Source: Mytilisepta virgata
Taxonomy: Eukaryota > Mollusca > Bivalvia > Mytilida > Mytilidae
Direction: 5' to 3'
Assembly (NCBI GenBank): GCA_028015205.1
Contig: CM051521.1
Location: 119,358,614-119,422,613, forward strand
DNA length: 64,000 nucleotides
The position numbers and the translations under genes were made by a program. The notes below the pieces were generated by a model that was given only the letters and a program-made list of their open reading frames with translations, did not search any database and was not told the origin of the DNA. Positions 21,091 through 32,144 of the stretch are shown here, one piece after another; the first letter of the stretch is position 1, and every line of letters begins with the position of its first letter.

Positions 21091-22102
21091 ATATAAGTAG
21101 GATATACAGTGTAATGTGAAACTTGAGTATATCTAGAATATTTCTCAAAAAGATTTTCTGTCATAAATAATAGAATTCCCATCTATGTTCAGGAGGACTT
21201 TCATCTGTGTCGTACAGACACAATCTCTGGTATAAAGATAGTATTTGTAAGTGATTAAGCTCTACCTGGAAGATCAATGTAACTTAATTTTAATTTTAAG
21301 TGTTGTAGTCGGTAAACTGCAGCCTAAAAATATACTCCATTAAGGTGACAGTTGCATAACAGTTTATAAAGTGGGCCATCAATGATGGCCCCTATCATTT
21401 TCTACTAGTTCTTTTTTATGACCATGACAAAATCTCTGTATTACAATATATTTCAGCAACTTATTAATTTTGTTGATTTGTTGTATAGTTATGTTATAAT
21501 CGAATAAAATTATCTATATTATATTTGTAGGAACAGAATGGTGAATTAAGACATCTTTGAACAAATAAGTTGCAACAGTATTTGATAATAAAAATATATT
21601 TCAAACAACTGTGAACAGACATCCCTGTTGATACATGTAAATGAAGTACTTCATAATTGGAGGGATTAAATCATTTTGATGGATCACCAATGTGCTTTTG
21701 CCGTTGTGCTTAACAATATAAAACGGAATTCCTGTTCCAAGCTGCCAACCAATCACCATAACTGAAGATGGTTAACATAGTGTCTTTACTGCTCTGCAAA
21801 ATCTTACAAGATAACACGTGCACTGAACTGGTGTTATCAAGACACAAGAGAACTTATCAATGAATTCTTCCAGTGTTTGTCCACTTTATTACTGTTAAAC
21901 AACTTTGAACATTGTGAAAAATTAAAAGAAATACCTAGAACATTATCATCATCCCAACATAAATCATTTATCATGTCTACAGATAAACCATTTTCTAGAT
22001 ATATTCTTTTCATTTATCATTATTTGCATGTATGGCCAATTAAAAATAATTGATAAATTTTCATCCCCGTCCACCCCTCGAAAATCCCCCCGCCCAAATT
22101 TT
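21091..22102. other. Intergenic sequence with a small perfect palindrome
   Basis: No gene recognised. At 21373-21391 GGGCCATCAATGATGGCCC is a perfect 9-bp-arm palindrome around one base. Otherwise AT-rich. Confidence 0.45.
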
Positions 22103-22731
22103 TGTTAAGCCTGTGATTTAAGTCGCAGAAAGCTCGACATAGGGATAGTGATCCGGTGGCGGCGGCGTTAACTTCTTAAAATCTTTATATTTTAGAAGGT
22201 GGAAGACCTGGATGCTTTATACTTTGTATATAGATGCCTTAAATTACGAAATTTCCGTCTGTCATATGTGCATTGTACTTGACCTCATTTTCATTGTTTA
22301 GTGACTACTTGAAAAAAAAAATTAAGATTTTTTGTAATGTTAATTTCTCTTTTATTATGAGTAATAGGATAACTATATTTGGTATGTGCATACCTTACAA
22401 GGTCCTCATCCCCCTCAGACAGTTTTCAATTGACCTCTACCCCATTTCAAGGATCAGTGAACAAGGTTAAGTTTTGGTGGTCAAGTCCATATCTCAGATA
22501 CTATAAGCAATAGGTCTAGTATATTTGGTGTATGGAAGGATTGTAAGGTGTACATGTCCAACTGGCAGGTGTCATCTGACCTTGACCTCATTTTCATGGT
22601 TCAGTGGTTAATATAGTTCAGTTTTTGTGTTTTGGCCTGTTTTTCGAATACTGTATGCAATATGTCTGATAGCATTTACTTTCATTAGAAATACACGACA
22701 GACGAGACATTTTTGTGTGTCCACTCTTGTT
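22103..22731 (+). repeat. Pearl-like element (family A), short copy
   Basis: Starts near TTAAGCCTGTGATTTAAGTC with GCAGAAAGCTCGACA, contains the small GGCGGCGGC run and the ATAAGCAATAGGTCTAGTAT core, and ends AGACGAGACATTTTTGTGTG then TCCACTCTTGT. It has only one to two core units. Other copies are at 30151, 38394 and 49435. Confidence 0.75.
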
Positions 22732-22875
22732 TTTATTTTTTCAAAATTACGATTTCCAGTTTTTTCCCATATCCACATCCAGTATGTAACAAGTATTAGC
22801 GTACTCATTGCACCTCTGCGCAATAATAGAAACATGGGTTTCACAATTATGCGAGTTCTTGTTGGTTTAAATGAA

Positions 22876-24433
22876 CTAGAGGCTTAGGGGGGCTGAGCCT
22901 GTAACGCTCACCTGGCAGAAACACGAATTGCCCATGGCAGCCATGCTTGTCATCCAATCATGATGAAAAAGTCATTCCATAAAAGACTTCCATAGATGCT
23001 TTCCTGTCAAGTTTGGCTGATAGTTTTGGCCAAGTAGTTGCAGAATTTTTTTTTTATATCAACCAATGAGAATCAAGAATTGCCCATGGCAGCCATGTTT
23101 GTTGCCCCATCAGGACGAAATGAGGAAACTTTGTAAACAACTTTCCATAGATGATTCCTGTCAAATTTCATTCCATTTGGCCAAGTGACTTCAAAGGATA
23201 AGATTGTTTTATATCAACCAATCAAAAAAAAGAACTACCCATGGCATCTTTATTTGTAGTCCCTATCGGGACGAAATGAGATTTTATAAAGGACCTCCCA
23301 TATATGCTTCTTGTCAAGTCTCATTCCATTTGGCCCAGTGATTTCAGAGAAGAATTTTTTCTTTATATCAGCCAATCAGAAACAAGAAGTGCCCATGGTC
23401 GCCATATTTGTAGTATGATCTGTACAAAATGAGGAGACTTTGTACAGAACCCCCCATAGATGCTTCCTGTCAGATTTCATTCCATTTGGCCAAGCAGTTC
23501 CAGAATTTTTTTTTTTATCTTCTCTGAAACTACTTGGCAGACTGTAATCTTACTTGGTAGGAATGATGTATGAAAGGACCTCTACAACCCATATTTGGTT
23601 CCTGTTGAATGAACAACATGGCCACCAGAAGCCATGTTTGACATTGACTGGCCAATTTTCAAAAAACTGCATTATAAAATGTTTTGAAACTGCAGGATTG
23701 ATGAAAATACCCTCTACATACGATGCACTCTTGGTTGAGATTCATCCGAGGTTTTTCAAATTTTTCATTGAAACATTATGGGAAAGGACTTTTTTTGTTG
23801 TTTCCTCGCGAACTAATGGGCAGATTGTAATCATAGTTGGCAAGAATGATACATGGAAGGACCTCTACAAACTTTATGCCTTGGGTTCTGGTTGGTTAAA
23901 CAACATGGCTGCAGAGGTCCCCTTCGTGGCCAATTTTTAAAAATCTTCTCCTCTGAAACTACATAATGAAATGTTTTGAAACTTCTACAAGATTGATGAC
24001 AGCAATACCCTCTACATACGATACACTTTTGGTTAAGATCCAACTGCTCACCCATGCCTGAGGCTGCTCGAAGTTTCCATAGATTATATGGGAAATAACT
24101 GTTTTGAAACTTCTACAAAATTGATGACAGCAATACCCTCTACATATGATACACTTTTGGTTAAGGTCCAACTGCTCACCCATGCCTGAGGCTGCTCAAA
24201 GTTTTCCTTTGCTTACACAAGTTACATGTAGGAAGTAATGGGCAGATTGTAACTGATGTTGGCAGGAGTCTTAGATGGAAGGACAGATGCAAATGATCCA
24301 CCTTTGATTTTTTAGATCAAAGATCAAATGTCAAGGTTTACTTTGATATTTTGCATTTCTTTAACAACCTTGTGGATACAAAAGAGCTTACATAATTTTC
24401 AAATCGGCTAATAGAAGCTAGGTGAGCCTCTAG
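22876..24433 (+). repeat. Hairpin-ended element (family C), long copy
   Basis: The head CTAGAGGCTTAGGGGGGCTG is followed by AGCCTGTAACGCTCACCTGG, and the end is AGGTGAGCCTCTAG, so the ends are inverted copies of each other. The interior repeats blocks such as CCCATGGCAGCCATGTTTGT and TTCATTCCATTTGGCCAAG several times. Long frames in it (for example 23554-23940) are repeat-derived and not taken as genes. A SINE is inserted directly after it. Confidence 0.75.
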
Positions 24434-24450
24434 TTTTTCATTACAATAGA

Positions 24451-24806
24451 TGGATGGATGAATTATTGTTTAACGTCCAGTGGCAACTAGGTGCATATCA
24501 GGACGAGAACATGTTGATATGATAATGAATATGATCCTTGCTTGTACTAGACCGACACACTAAGTTGGATTTTTAATGTGCTAGCTCACGAGGTAACTGT
24601 CCGCAGGAAGACATATCACCTCACTCGGACACATTATACTGACTCCGAGCCGACCAGTCTTTGCTCTTACTCCTAGATGCCGCGTGCTTGGCGGAGAAGC
24701 AGCAAATACCAATTTTAATGTCTTTGGTTTGACCCGGCCGGGGATCGAACCCGCGACCTTCCGCACTCGGGGCGAGCACGCTACCACGAGACCACCGAGT
24801 CGGCCC
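24451..24806 (-). mobile_element. tRNA-derived SINE, full length, with 12-bp target duplication
   Basis: Read on the minus strand, it starts GGCCGACTCGGTGGTCTCGT and has a B box GGTTCGATCCC, so the head is tRNA-derived with polymerase III promoter boxes. A central domain follows, then the 3' end GTTGCCACTGGACGTTAAAC and a CAT/ATC-rich tail. Both sides carry CATTACAATAGA (24439-24450 and 24807-24818), a 12-bp target-site duplication, so both ends are exact. The CACTGGACGTTAAA tail is, to my knowledge, common in molluscan SINEs. Confidence 0.88.
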
Positions 24807-24818
24807 CATTACAATAGA

Positions 24819-25144
24819 AAAATGTAAAATGTATTATATGATTTGTACAGCTTAAGATTTTAGTTTGTAATGTATTTGTTGAATCTTTTTACATATTTAA
24901 AATATCTATGGAGGTGCTCTGTCCAAGGGGTAAGAAAAGCTATTCAACCTTTTTATGATACCCGTGCAATATAAAGTTTCAACAAAAACATTACAAAATA
25001 AATCTTGAGAGCTGTACAAATTATATAATAAAGATGGAATGACTACAAGATTCCCAGTTTATGTCTATACTAAATAAATGTAAATCAAGTAAAAAAAAAT
25101 CCTTAAAAATAACTGATTTCATTTCTTATTAAGCCTTAAGACTG
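24819..25144. other. MPG 3' flank, nothing recognised
   Basis: AT-rich. AATAAA is present on the plus strand, but no canonical AATAAA on the minus strand was found close to the MPG stop, so the MPG poly(A) site is unknown. Confidence 0.4.
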
Positions 25145-25512
25145 TTAATTCTGTATCTTTTTCTCTGCATCCTTATCCAATTTACTAACAGATTTATTCC
25201 CTCGTATATAAAATCTTAATGGTTTTTCTATCCATTCTTCTGCATAACCAATGTTTATTCTTTTACAGTGAACAATGTCTTCATTCTTAATATCTTCTCC
25301 ATTTTCTAACCAAATTTTTGTAGACTCTGTCATGTCTTCTTTATTTATTTTGTCTTTAGTGATATCTAATGATAAACATAGCTTTGACGGTCCATTACAA
25401 AGGTCCTTCGACTTTATTGATTTTCCTGGAGTTCTCTTTTGTCTCAGTTCTAGCATACGCTCTTCATTTTCTACTGGATCCAAAGCTCTCAACAGGACAG
25501 CGGCTCCATCAC
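25145..25512 (-). CDS. MPG: MPG exon 2
   Basis: The TTTCAG acceptor precedes 25512 on the minus strand. It completes the glycine of SSKGDG and encodes LLRALDPVENEERMLELRQK, NGPSKLC, then WIEKPLRFYIRGNKSVSKLD, ending at TAA (25147-25145). Confidence 0.95.
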
Positions 25513-28072
25513 CTGAAATGAGAATCTTTTGTGTATGTCATTAATGGAAGTATAATTTAGTAAAGTTGACTTGTGTGACTTAGACAAAACCAATGCAAAT
25601 AAACTCCTGTGCCTTATGCGCATGATACTCCTGTAGGAAAATATTTGTTTTTTTTTAGCAATTTAAATGTTGTGTTTCTTTTTCAACACTTAACATATCT
25701 AAATCATAACACTGCCATAACAAACTAAATATCATATTTGTGTAAGCAGGAAATTTTATACTAATATTTGGAAATATAAATCCCATAGTCTGGAAAGACA
25801 AAAGTGAAAATCATCAAAAAGTATGTTGACCCTCATACCACCATTTGTAAGAATGTGTAAAAGTTGAAAACAAGAGGCTCCCAAGAAGAGCCTGAATCGC
25901 TCACCTGTTATATCTTTTGTAAATCTTGCATCAATGATTATTTTTGCTATTTAATGTTTACCATTACATTTTTTGCCTTAATATCGACTTGTGCAGCTAA
26001 AACATAGAATCCTGAACCAAAATATATATGTGGTTGCTAGGGTTTTTTCATCAGATGCTTTGGACTTTTTCAATTACCTTGACTCTTGAGCCCGATATTG
26101 ACTTGTATAGCTATATTATAGGGTCCTCACTCTAAATATATATGGTTGCTAGGGACTTTTACAATGACCTTGACACTTGACCTGTACAGGTAAATTATAG
26201 GGTCCTTAACCCAAATATATATGGTTGATAGGGACTTTTTCATCGGTTGCTATGGACTTTTTCAATGACCTTGACTCTTGACCTCTCTTTTTTGACATGT
26301 ACAGGTAAATTATAGGGTCCTTAACCTAAATATGTATGGTTGCTAGGGACTTTTTCATCAGTTGCTATGGACTTTTTCAATGACTTTCAACCTCCATTTT
26401 ACTTGTACAGCTACCATTTAATTTATTTCAAGTTGTGCTCTTAAAATCTGTGAGAATGTCAGACCATTATTTTTTACTGATAATTACTGTTTACATGTAG
26501 AATATCTTTCAAGGACGAAAACTCCTGTAAGGGGTCAATTGACGATTTTGGTCATGTTGACTTATTAGTAACTTTTAGTTTGATGAACATTTTTGCTCTT
26601 TACAGTTTTTTATCTATAATAATATTCAAATTAATAACCTAAAACTGCAAAATTTCCTTAAAATTAACAATTCAGGGGCAATAATCCAAAATCGGGTTGA
26701 CCAATTTGTCTGAAAATTTCATGGCAGGTAGATCTTGACCTCATAGCCATTTTTTCTACTTATCATTTTCGCTCTAACTGCTTTAGTTTTTGAGATATGA
26801 ACCAAAAAGTGCATTTTTCACCTATGACATGGCAGCCATGTTTCTCAATGGACAAGAAAATAAAACATAAAATTTATTCTAGATACCCTCAGGATCTTTC
26901 AGCTTAAATTTGGCTCAAATTGATCCTGAATTTTCAGAGAAGATTTTTGAAAGTTTACAAAGATGAAAAAAATGTGAAAAATTGTCTTTAAATGCAATAA
27001 CTCCTACAAGGGTCAATTAACGATTTTGGTCATGTTGACTTATTTGTAGATCTACTTTGTTGAACATTTTTGCTGTTACAGTTTGTCTTTATCTATAATA
27101 ATATTCAAGATAACAACCTAAAACTGCAAAATTTCCTTAAAATTAACAATTCAGGGGCAATAACCCAATAAAGGGTTGACAGAGTTGACAGATTCATCTG
27201 AAAATTTCATGGCAGGTAGATCTTGACCTGAGGAACATTTTTACCGTGTCTCAGTTTTGATTTAGTTTTTGAGATATAAGCCAAAAATTGCAGTTTACCC
27301 CCCTATGTTCTATTGTAGCTTGGCAGCCATGTGTCTCGAAGTGTTGACGGACAGATGGACATTGGTATACCATAATACGTCTCGTCCACGATGTGCATAT
27401 AAAAATAAGGTTTGTTCCTATCCATATTCTAATTGAAAATTTAAATATCTTTATTTGCAAAGTGAAAGCATTAGGTGATATGAAAAAATGAAACACATGT
27501 AAATTTGTTATTGGGATAAAATTTATACTACATGTGTAGTATATTTTTTCAGTCAGATTGTTAACTTTTGACCAGTAAATCATTACAGAATGAGATTTTT
27601 TCAATAATCATGTCAGAATAATGTCAATGTTAGTTAATTTAAATTTCCCTAATTAAACTACATTGTATATTATACCTTTGCTTGATATGTTCATACAGCA
27701 GTAAGAATGTATATGATACACATAAGCAGTTCCTGGCTGCATGAACATTGGCTCATTTTTATTTGTTTTGCCTTTATAAGAATGAGCAGCTTTGTCTGGA
27801 TGTCCAAGATAGGCCTCAGTTTCCACAATGGTGCCACACAACCTTTTTCCTTCATCAGATTTTCTTACTAGGATCTTGCCCAGCAAAGCTTTTGCCAAAT
27901 TCTCACATTGTTGATCATAGAAGGAAAAGTTTAATTGTTTTATGTTTGATGTAGAAGTGGATGAGTCAGTTTTACCAGGATTCAAGTCCTTATTTCGAGA
28001 ATCAACTTTCTTCTTTAGTTTTGAAGACAGGGTTGCAATACCAAGATCTGCAGAACGTTTACGTGCAGACAT
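25145..28072 (-). CDS. MPG: MPG, alkyladenine (N-methylpurine) DNA glycosylase, two exons
   Basis: MPG starts base excision repair in the nucleus by cutting alkylated or deaminated purines from the sugar. Two exons (28072-27676 and 25512-25145) join in phase 1 across a 2163-bp intron to give 254 residues; human MPG is 298. The start ATG at 28072 gives a basic N-terminus (SARKRS, KLKKK) that could serve nuclear import. The glycosylase fold begins at about residue 45. Key residues by alignment from memory: E86 in IVETEAYLG (human E125), Y88 (Y127), H97 in KAAHS (H136), N128 in CMNISS (N169) and R141 in LLRAL (R182). NGPSKLC and KPLRFYIRG also match. Oddity: YVYHIHSYCCMN is one residue shorter than the usual YVYIIYGMYFCMN. 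MPG converges on NPRL3. Confidence 0.95.
25871..27420 (+). repeat. Family C element inside the MPG intron
   Basis: Starts CAAGAGGCTCCCAAGAAGAG then CCTGAATCGCTCACCTG, the family C hairpin head. The interior has two long diverged repeats with GATTTTGGTCATGTTGACTT and CTGAAAATTTCATGGCAGGT (about 26530-26760 and 27000-27230). Near 27340-27390 it has a GACGGACAGATGGAC region typical of the far end. It fills most of the intron, antisense to MPG. Confidence 0.65.
27676..28072 (-). CDS. MPG: MPG exon 1
   Basis: From ATG at 28072 to the donor G|GTATAA at 27675. It carries the basic N-terminal extension and the first half of the catalytic domain with IVETEAYLGHPDKAAHSYKG and MFMQPGTAYVYH. A TTTAACAG lies just upstream, so a 5' noncoding exon is possible. 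Confidence 0.93.
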
Positions 28073-28403
28073 CCCAACTTCATGAAATCTGTTAAATTAC
28101 AAACATAAGCATCAGCATATGGAATCTGATTCAACTCCGACGGTTTGCAATCTATTCCAATTTTGGAACCTTAACTTTTACATCCTTCAGAATCTTATCA
28201 ATTTCATCATAAAAGTGTTAAAGTGTTGATGAAAGCTAAAAGAAAATAAGAAATATCCCCCCTTTTAACAGTTTATTGTAGGAAATATAATGAATCTAAT
28301 AACCCAGACACAAAAATTCTCAGTTTTACTTTTACAGCATTTGTTTTTTCACTTAAAATGGAAAAATGTTTGATTTATTACAATAAAACTGGCTCAACAA
28401 AAA
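28073..28403. promoter_or_regulatory. Region upstream of MPG, no clear promoter motif
   Basis: About 330 bp between the MPG start and the next repeat. A splice-acceptor-like TTTAACAG lies about 14 bp before the ATG on the minus strand. No TATA box or CpG-rich island was recognised. The promoter must lie here or across the repeats. Confidence 0.25.
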
Positions 28404-29672
28404 ACAAGAGGCTCACCAGAGCCTGTATCGCTCACCTGGAGTCTGGTTTTCATTGGACAATTAATCAACTATTTGACCAAGTTTGTTGCAATTGGTTCAG
28501 TTGTTCAGGGAAAATTTGTTGAAGATTTATTTTTCATAAGGTTTAATGTTAAAATATGTTCCCTGATGGTGGTAGTCCTGGCAGGAAGTTGACAAAATTG
28601 ACCAGGAATAAGGGTGAACCTTAAATAAATGTAACAGAACCCGACCTCAAATTACACAAACCAATAACTCCTAAATAGAATTTGGGATTCCCTTCAAAAT
28701 TTCAGGGTAGGTAGATCTCAACATGGCAAACATTTTTCAATTTACATTTCACTTCTATCTCAAATAGTTTTGGAGATAAATGCAAAAATGTTAAAATTTT
28801 AAAAATTTGACAAAAAAGGGCAATAACTCCTAAATGGGTTTTGGGATTTCCTTTAAAATTTCAGGGTATGTAGATCTCAACATGGCAAACATTTTTCAAA
28901 TTTACATTTCACTTCTATCTCAAATAGTTTTTGAGATAAATGACGAAAAATGTTAAATTATGAAAATTTGACGAAAAAAGGACAATAACTCCTAAATGGG
29001 TTTTGGAATTTCCTTCAAAATTTCAGGGTAGGTAGATCTTGTCATGCTGATCAAATTTACCCTATGTCAGATTTTCGATATCTGTAACGGTTTTTGAGTT
29101 ATTAGCAAAAAACAGCAATTTACCCCTATGTTCTATTTTTAGTAACAGCGGCCATGTTTTTCGACGAATCAAAAATCCCCACATCAGTTCTATGCAGGGT
29201 ACCCTAAGCAACAATCTTACCAAGTTTCATATGATTTTGAATAGTAGTTTCAGAGAAGAAGATTTTTGAAATAATAACATAAAAAAAAGCCAAAAATGTG
29301 AAAAAAGGGCAATAACTCCTAAATGGGTTTTGGAATTTCCTTCAAAATTTCAGGGTAGGTAGATCTTGTCATGCTGATCAATTTTACCCCATGTCAGATT
29401 TTCGATATCTGTAACGGTTTTTGAGTTATTAGCAAAAAACAGCAATTTACCCCTATGTTCTATTTATAGTAACGACAGCCATGTTTTTCGACATTTCAAA
29501 AATTTTAAACGATAGAAATTTTCCAGATGCCCTAAAGAACAATTCTGCAAAGTTAGGCTGAAGTCGGTTCAGTAGTTTAGGACGAGTTAACATTTGAAAA
29601 AGTTTACAGACGACGACGACGACGGACGCCAAGTGATGGCAATAGCTCACATGGCCTATGGCCAGGTGAGCT
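28404..29672 (+). repeat. Family C element, complete-looking copy
   Basis: Starts ACAAGAGGCTCACCAGAGCC then TGTATCGCTCACCTGG, and ends in a GACGACGACGACGGACGCC run followed by ATGGCAATAGCTCACATGGC, CTATGGCCAGGTGAGCT. The interior repeats TTTCAGGGTAGGTAGATCTT-type units of about 150-170 bp several times. Confidence 0.72.
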
Positions 29673-29684
29673 AAAAACAAGTTA

Positions 29685-29870
29685 ACAGTTTTTTTTTGTT
29701 TTTTTTTTGTTAACTTGGGGTTTTACGCCGTTTTCAGCATATTTGGCTATTTCGTGTTGGCCAGTTTTATTGTTGGAGGAAGCCGCAGTACCTGGAGAGA
29801 ACCACCGACCTTCGGTAGGAAGATTGGCAATCCTTGTCAATTAAGATCGGAGTCGAACACACCACGCCAC
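29685..29870 (-). mobile_element. SINE, reverse copy with poly(A)-rich tail
   Basis: Read on the minus strand it contains TTGCCAATCTTCCTACCGAA, GGCTATTTCG-type blocks reversed, and GGCGTAAAACCCCAAGTTAA followed by an A-rich run. This is the same 3' domain as at 660-792 and 7081-7206. The head toward 29870 is diverged. Confidence 0.55.
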
Positions 29871-30150
29871 AGATGAGATTTAAACAAATGTCACTCATGC
29901 ACAAAATGTGGGTCATAATGACCCAACTGTTGGAGAAATGCATTAAATAATGTAAAAAGATTCAAATGATGAAGTATCCTTGATATATTGATTCCTAGGA
30001 TATGAAATTAAAAAAAAAAACTTTATTGGGGTCGCTTATGGATTAAAGAGACCCAAATGTTGCTCATCTGTGTTTAGTCTTATACGGTGATTGTAGTGGT
30101 AATACCACTGATATATGTCAATGGGTTTCTGAGAAATGAACCTAAAAGCA
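29871..30150. other. Spacer, nothing recognised
   Basis: Short AT-rich spacer between a SINE and a pearl-like element. Confidence 0.4.
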
Positions 30151-31671
30151 ACAAGAGTGGACACACAAAAATGTCTCGCCTGTCGTGTGTTTCTAATGAA
30201 AGTAAATGCTATCAGACACATTGCATACAGTATTCGAAAAACAGGCCAAAACACAAAAACTTAACTATAAACACTGAACCATGAACATGTGGTTCAGGTC
30301 AGATGACACCTGCCAGTTGGACATGTACACCTTACAATTCTTTCATACACCAATATAGTAGACCTATTGCATACAGTATTCGAAAAACAGGCCAAAACAC
30401 AAAAACTTAACTATAATCACTGAAACATGAAAATGAGGTCAAGGTCAGATGACACCTGCCAATTGGACATGTACACCTTACAATCCTTCCATACACCAAA
30501 TATAGTAGACCTATTGCATACAGTATTCGAAAAACAGGCCAAAACACAAAAATTTAACTATAACCACTGAACCATGAAAATGAGGTCAAGGTCAGATGAC
30601 ACTTGCCAGTTGGACATGTACACCTTACAATCCTTCCATACACCAAATACAGTAGACCTATTGCATACAGTATTCGAAAAACAGGTCAAAACACAAAAAC
30701 TTAACTATAACCACTGAACCATGAAAATGAGGTCAAGGTCAGATGACACTTGCCAGTTGGACATGTACACCTTACAATCCTTCCATACACCAAATACAGT
30801 AGACCTATTGCATACAGTATTCGAAAAACAGGTCAAAACACAAAAACTTAACTATAACCACTGAACCATGAAAATGAGGTCAAGGTCAGATGACACCTGC
30901 CAGTTGGACATGTACACCTTACAATCCTTCCATACACCAAATATAGTAGACCTATTGCATACAGTATTCGAAAAACAGGCCAAAACACAAAAACTTAACT
31001 ATAACCACTGAACCATGAAAATGAGGTCAAGGTCAGATGACACCTGCAAGATGGACATGTACACCTTACAATCCTTCCATACACCAAATATAGTAGACCT
31101 ATTGCATACAGTATTCGAAAAACAGGCCGAAACACAAAAACTTAACTATAACCACTGAACCATGAAAATGAGGTCAAGGTCAGATGACACCTACCAGTTG
31201 GACATGTACACCTTACAATCCTTCCATACACCAAATATACTAGACCTATAGCTTATAGTATCTGAGATATGGACTTGACCACCAAAACTTAACCTTGTTC
31301 ACTGATCCTTGAAATTGGGTCGAGGTCAATTGAAAACTGTCTGATGGGGATGAGGACCTTGTAAGGTATGCACATACCAAATATAGTTATCCTATTACTC
31401 ATAATAAGAGAGAAATTAACATTACAAAAAATCTGAATTTTTTTTTCAAGTAGTCACTGAACCATGAAAATGAGGTCAAGGACAATGTACATATGACAGA
31501 CGGAAACTTCGTAACATAAGGCATCTATACACAAAGTATAAAGCATCTAGGTCTTCCACCTTCTAAAATATAAAGCTTTTAAGAAGTGAGTTAACGCCGC
31601 CGCCGCCGCCGCCGCCGGCGGATCACTATCCCTATGTCGAGCTTTCTGCGACTAAAGTCGCAGGCTCGACA
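30151..31671 (-). repeat. Pearl-like element (family A), longest tandem core
   Basis: Reverse orientation: the plus-strand start is ACAAGAGTGGACACACAAAA and the end is GTCGCAGGCTCGACA. The core holds about six 147-bp units, with nearly identical copies of CATACAGTATTCGAAAAACA and TTGGACATGTACACCTTACA. The head contains (CGC)8-like sequence at about 31592-31618 and a two-part stem (TGTCGAGC with GCTCGACA outside; CTGCGACT with AGTCGCAG inside). Confidence 0.85.
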
Positions 31672-31739
31672 AAAACTTGACCAAGCCGGACAAGGGTAAA
31701 TCTATATACACCTTTCCACTTTCGTGGACGGAGCATAAA

Positions 31740-32040
31740 AAGCAAAACAGCAACCAGGTGTCACAAGTTATTAAAAAATCACTGCAGACCAATATCAGAA
31801 AATAGTTTTTTGCAACGGGTGGAGGACTCGTGGAATAATTTACCATTCAAAGTAATAGAAGCAAAGTCAGTGAATAGCTTCAAGGCCAGTTAAATGAACA
31901 CTGGAAAATCCTATCTATTAAATTTCTACCAGATGTATACACCTTATCAAGAAGGGTCTTGAGGACTACCTAGCCATAGGATTCACCTTGGACCAGGTAA
32001 ACCAGGTAAAATATATTGACCTATAGTAGGAGTGTTGGGA
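31740..32040 (+). pseudogene. LINE C-terminal fragment
   Basis: One frame reads RVEDSWNNLPFKVIEAKSVN then SFKAS before a stop. This is the ordinary C-terminus of Jockey/CR1-like reverse transcriptase proteins. No catalytic part is present. Confidence 0.6.
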
Positions 32041-32144
32041 GATTTTAAAATATTTTTGGCTAAATTTACTGTTTTCAACGACTACGTGTACTGGCATTGA
32101 CAGTCATCATTTGAAAATAAAAAATCAACCCAAAATATTTAAAC

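Noticed and set aside
23554..23940. 128-codon open frame
   Set aside because: It lies in the tandem core of a family C element, its residues follow the repeat blocks, and no domain is visible.
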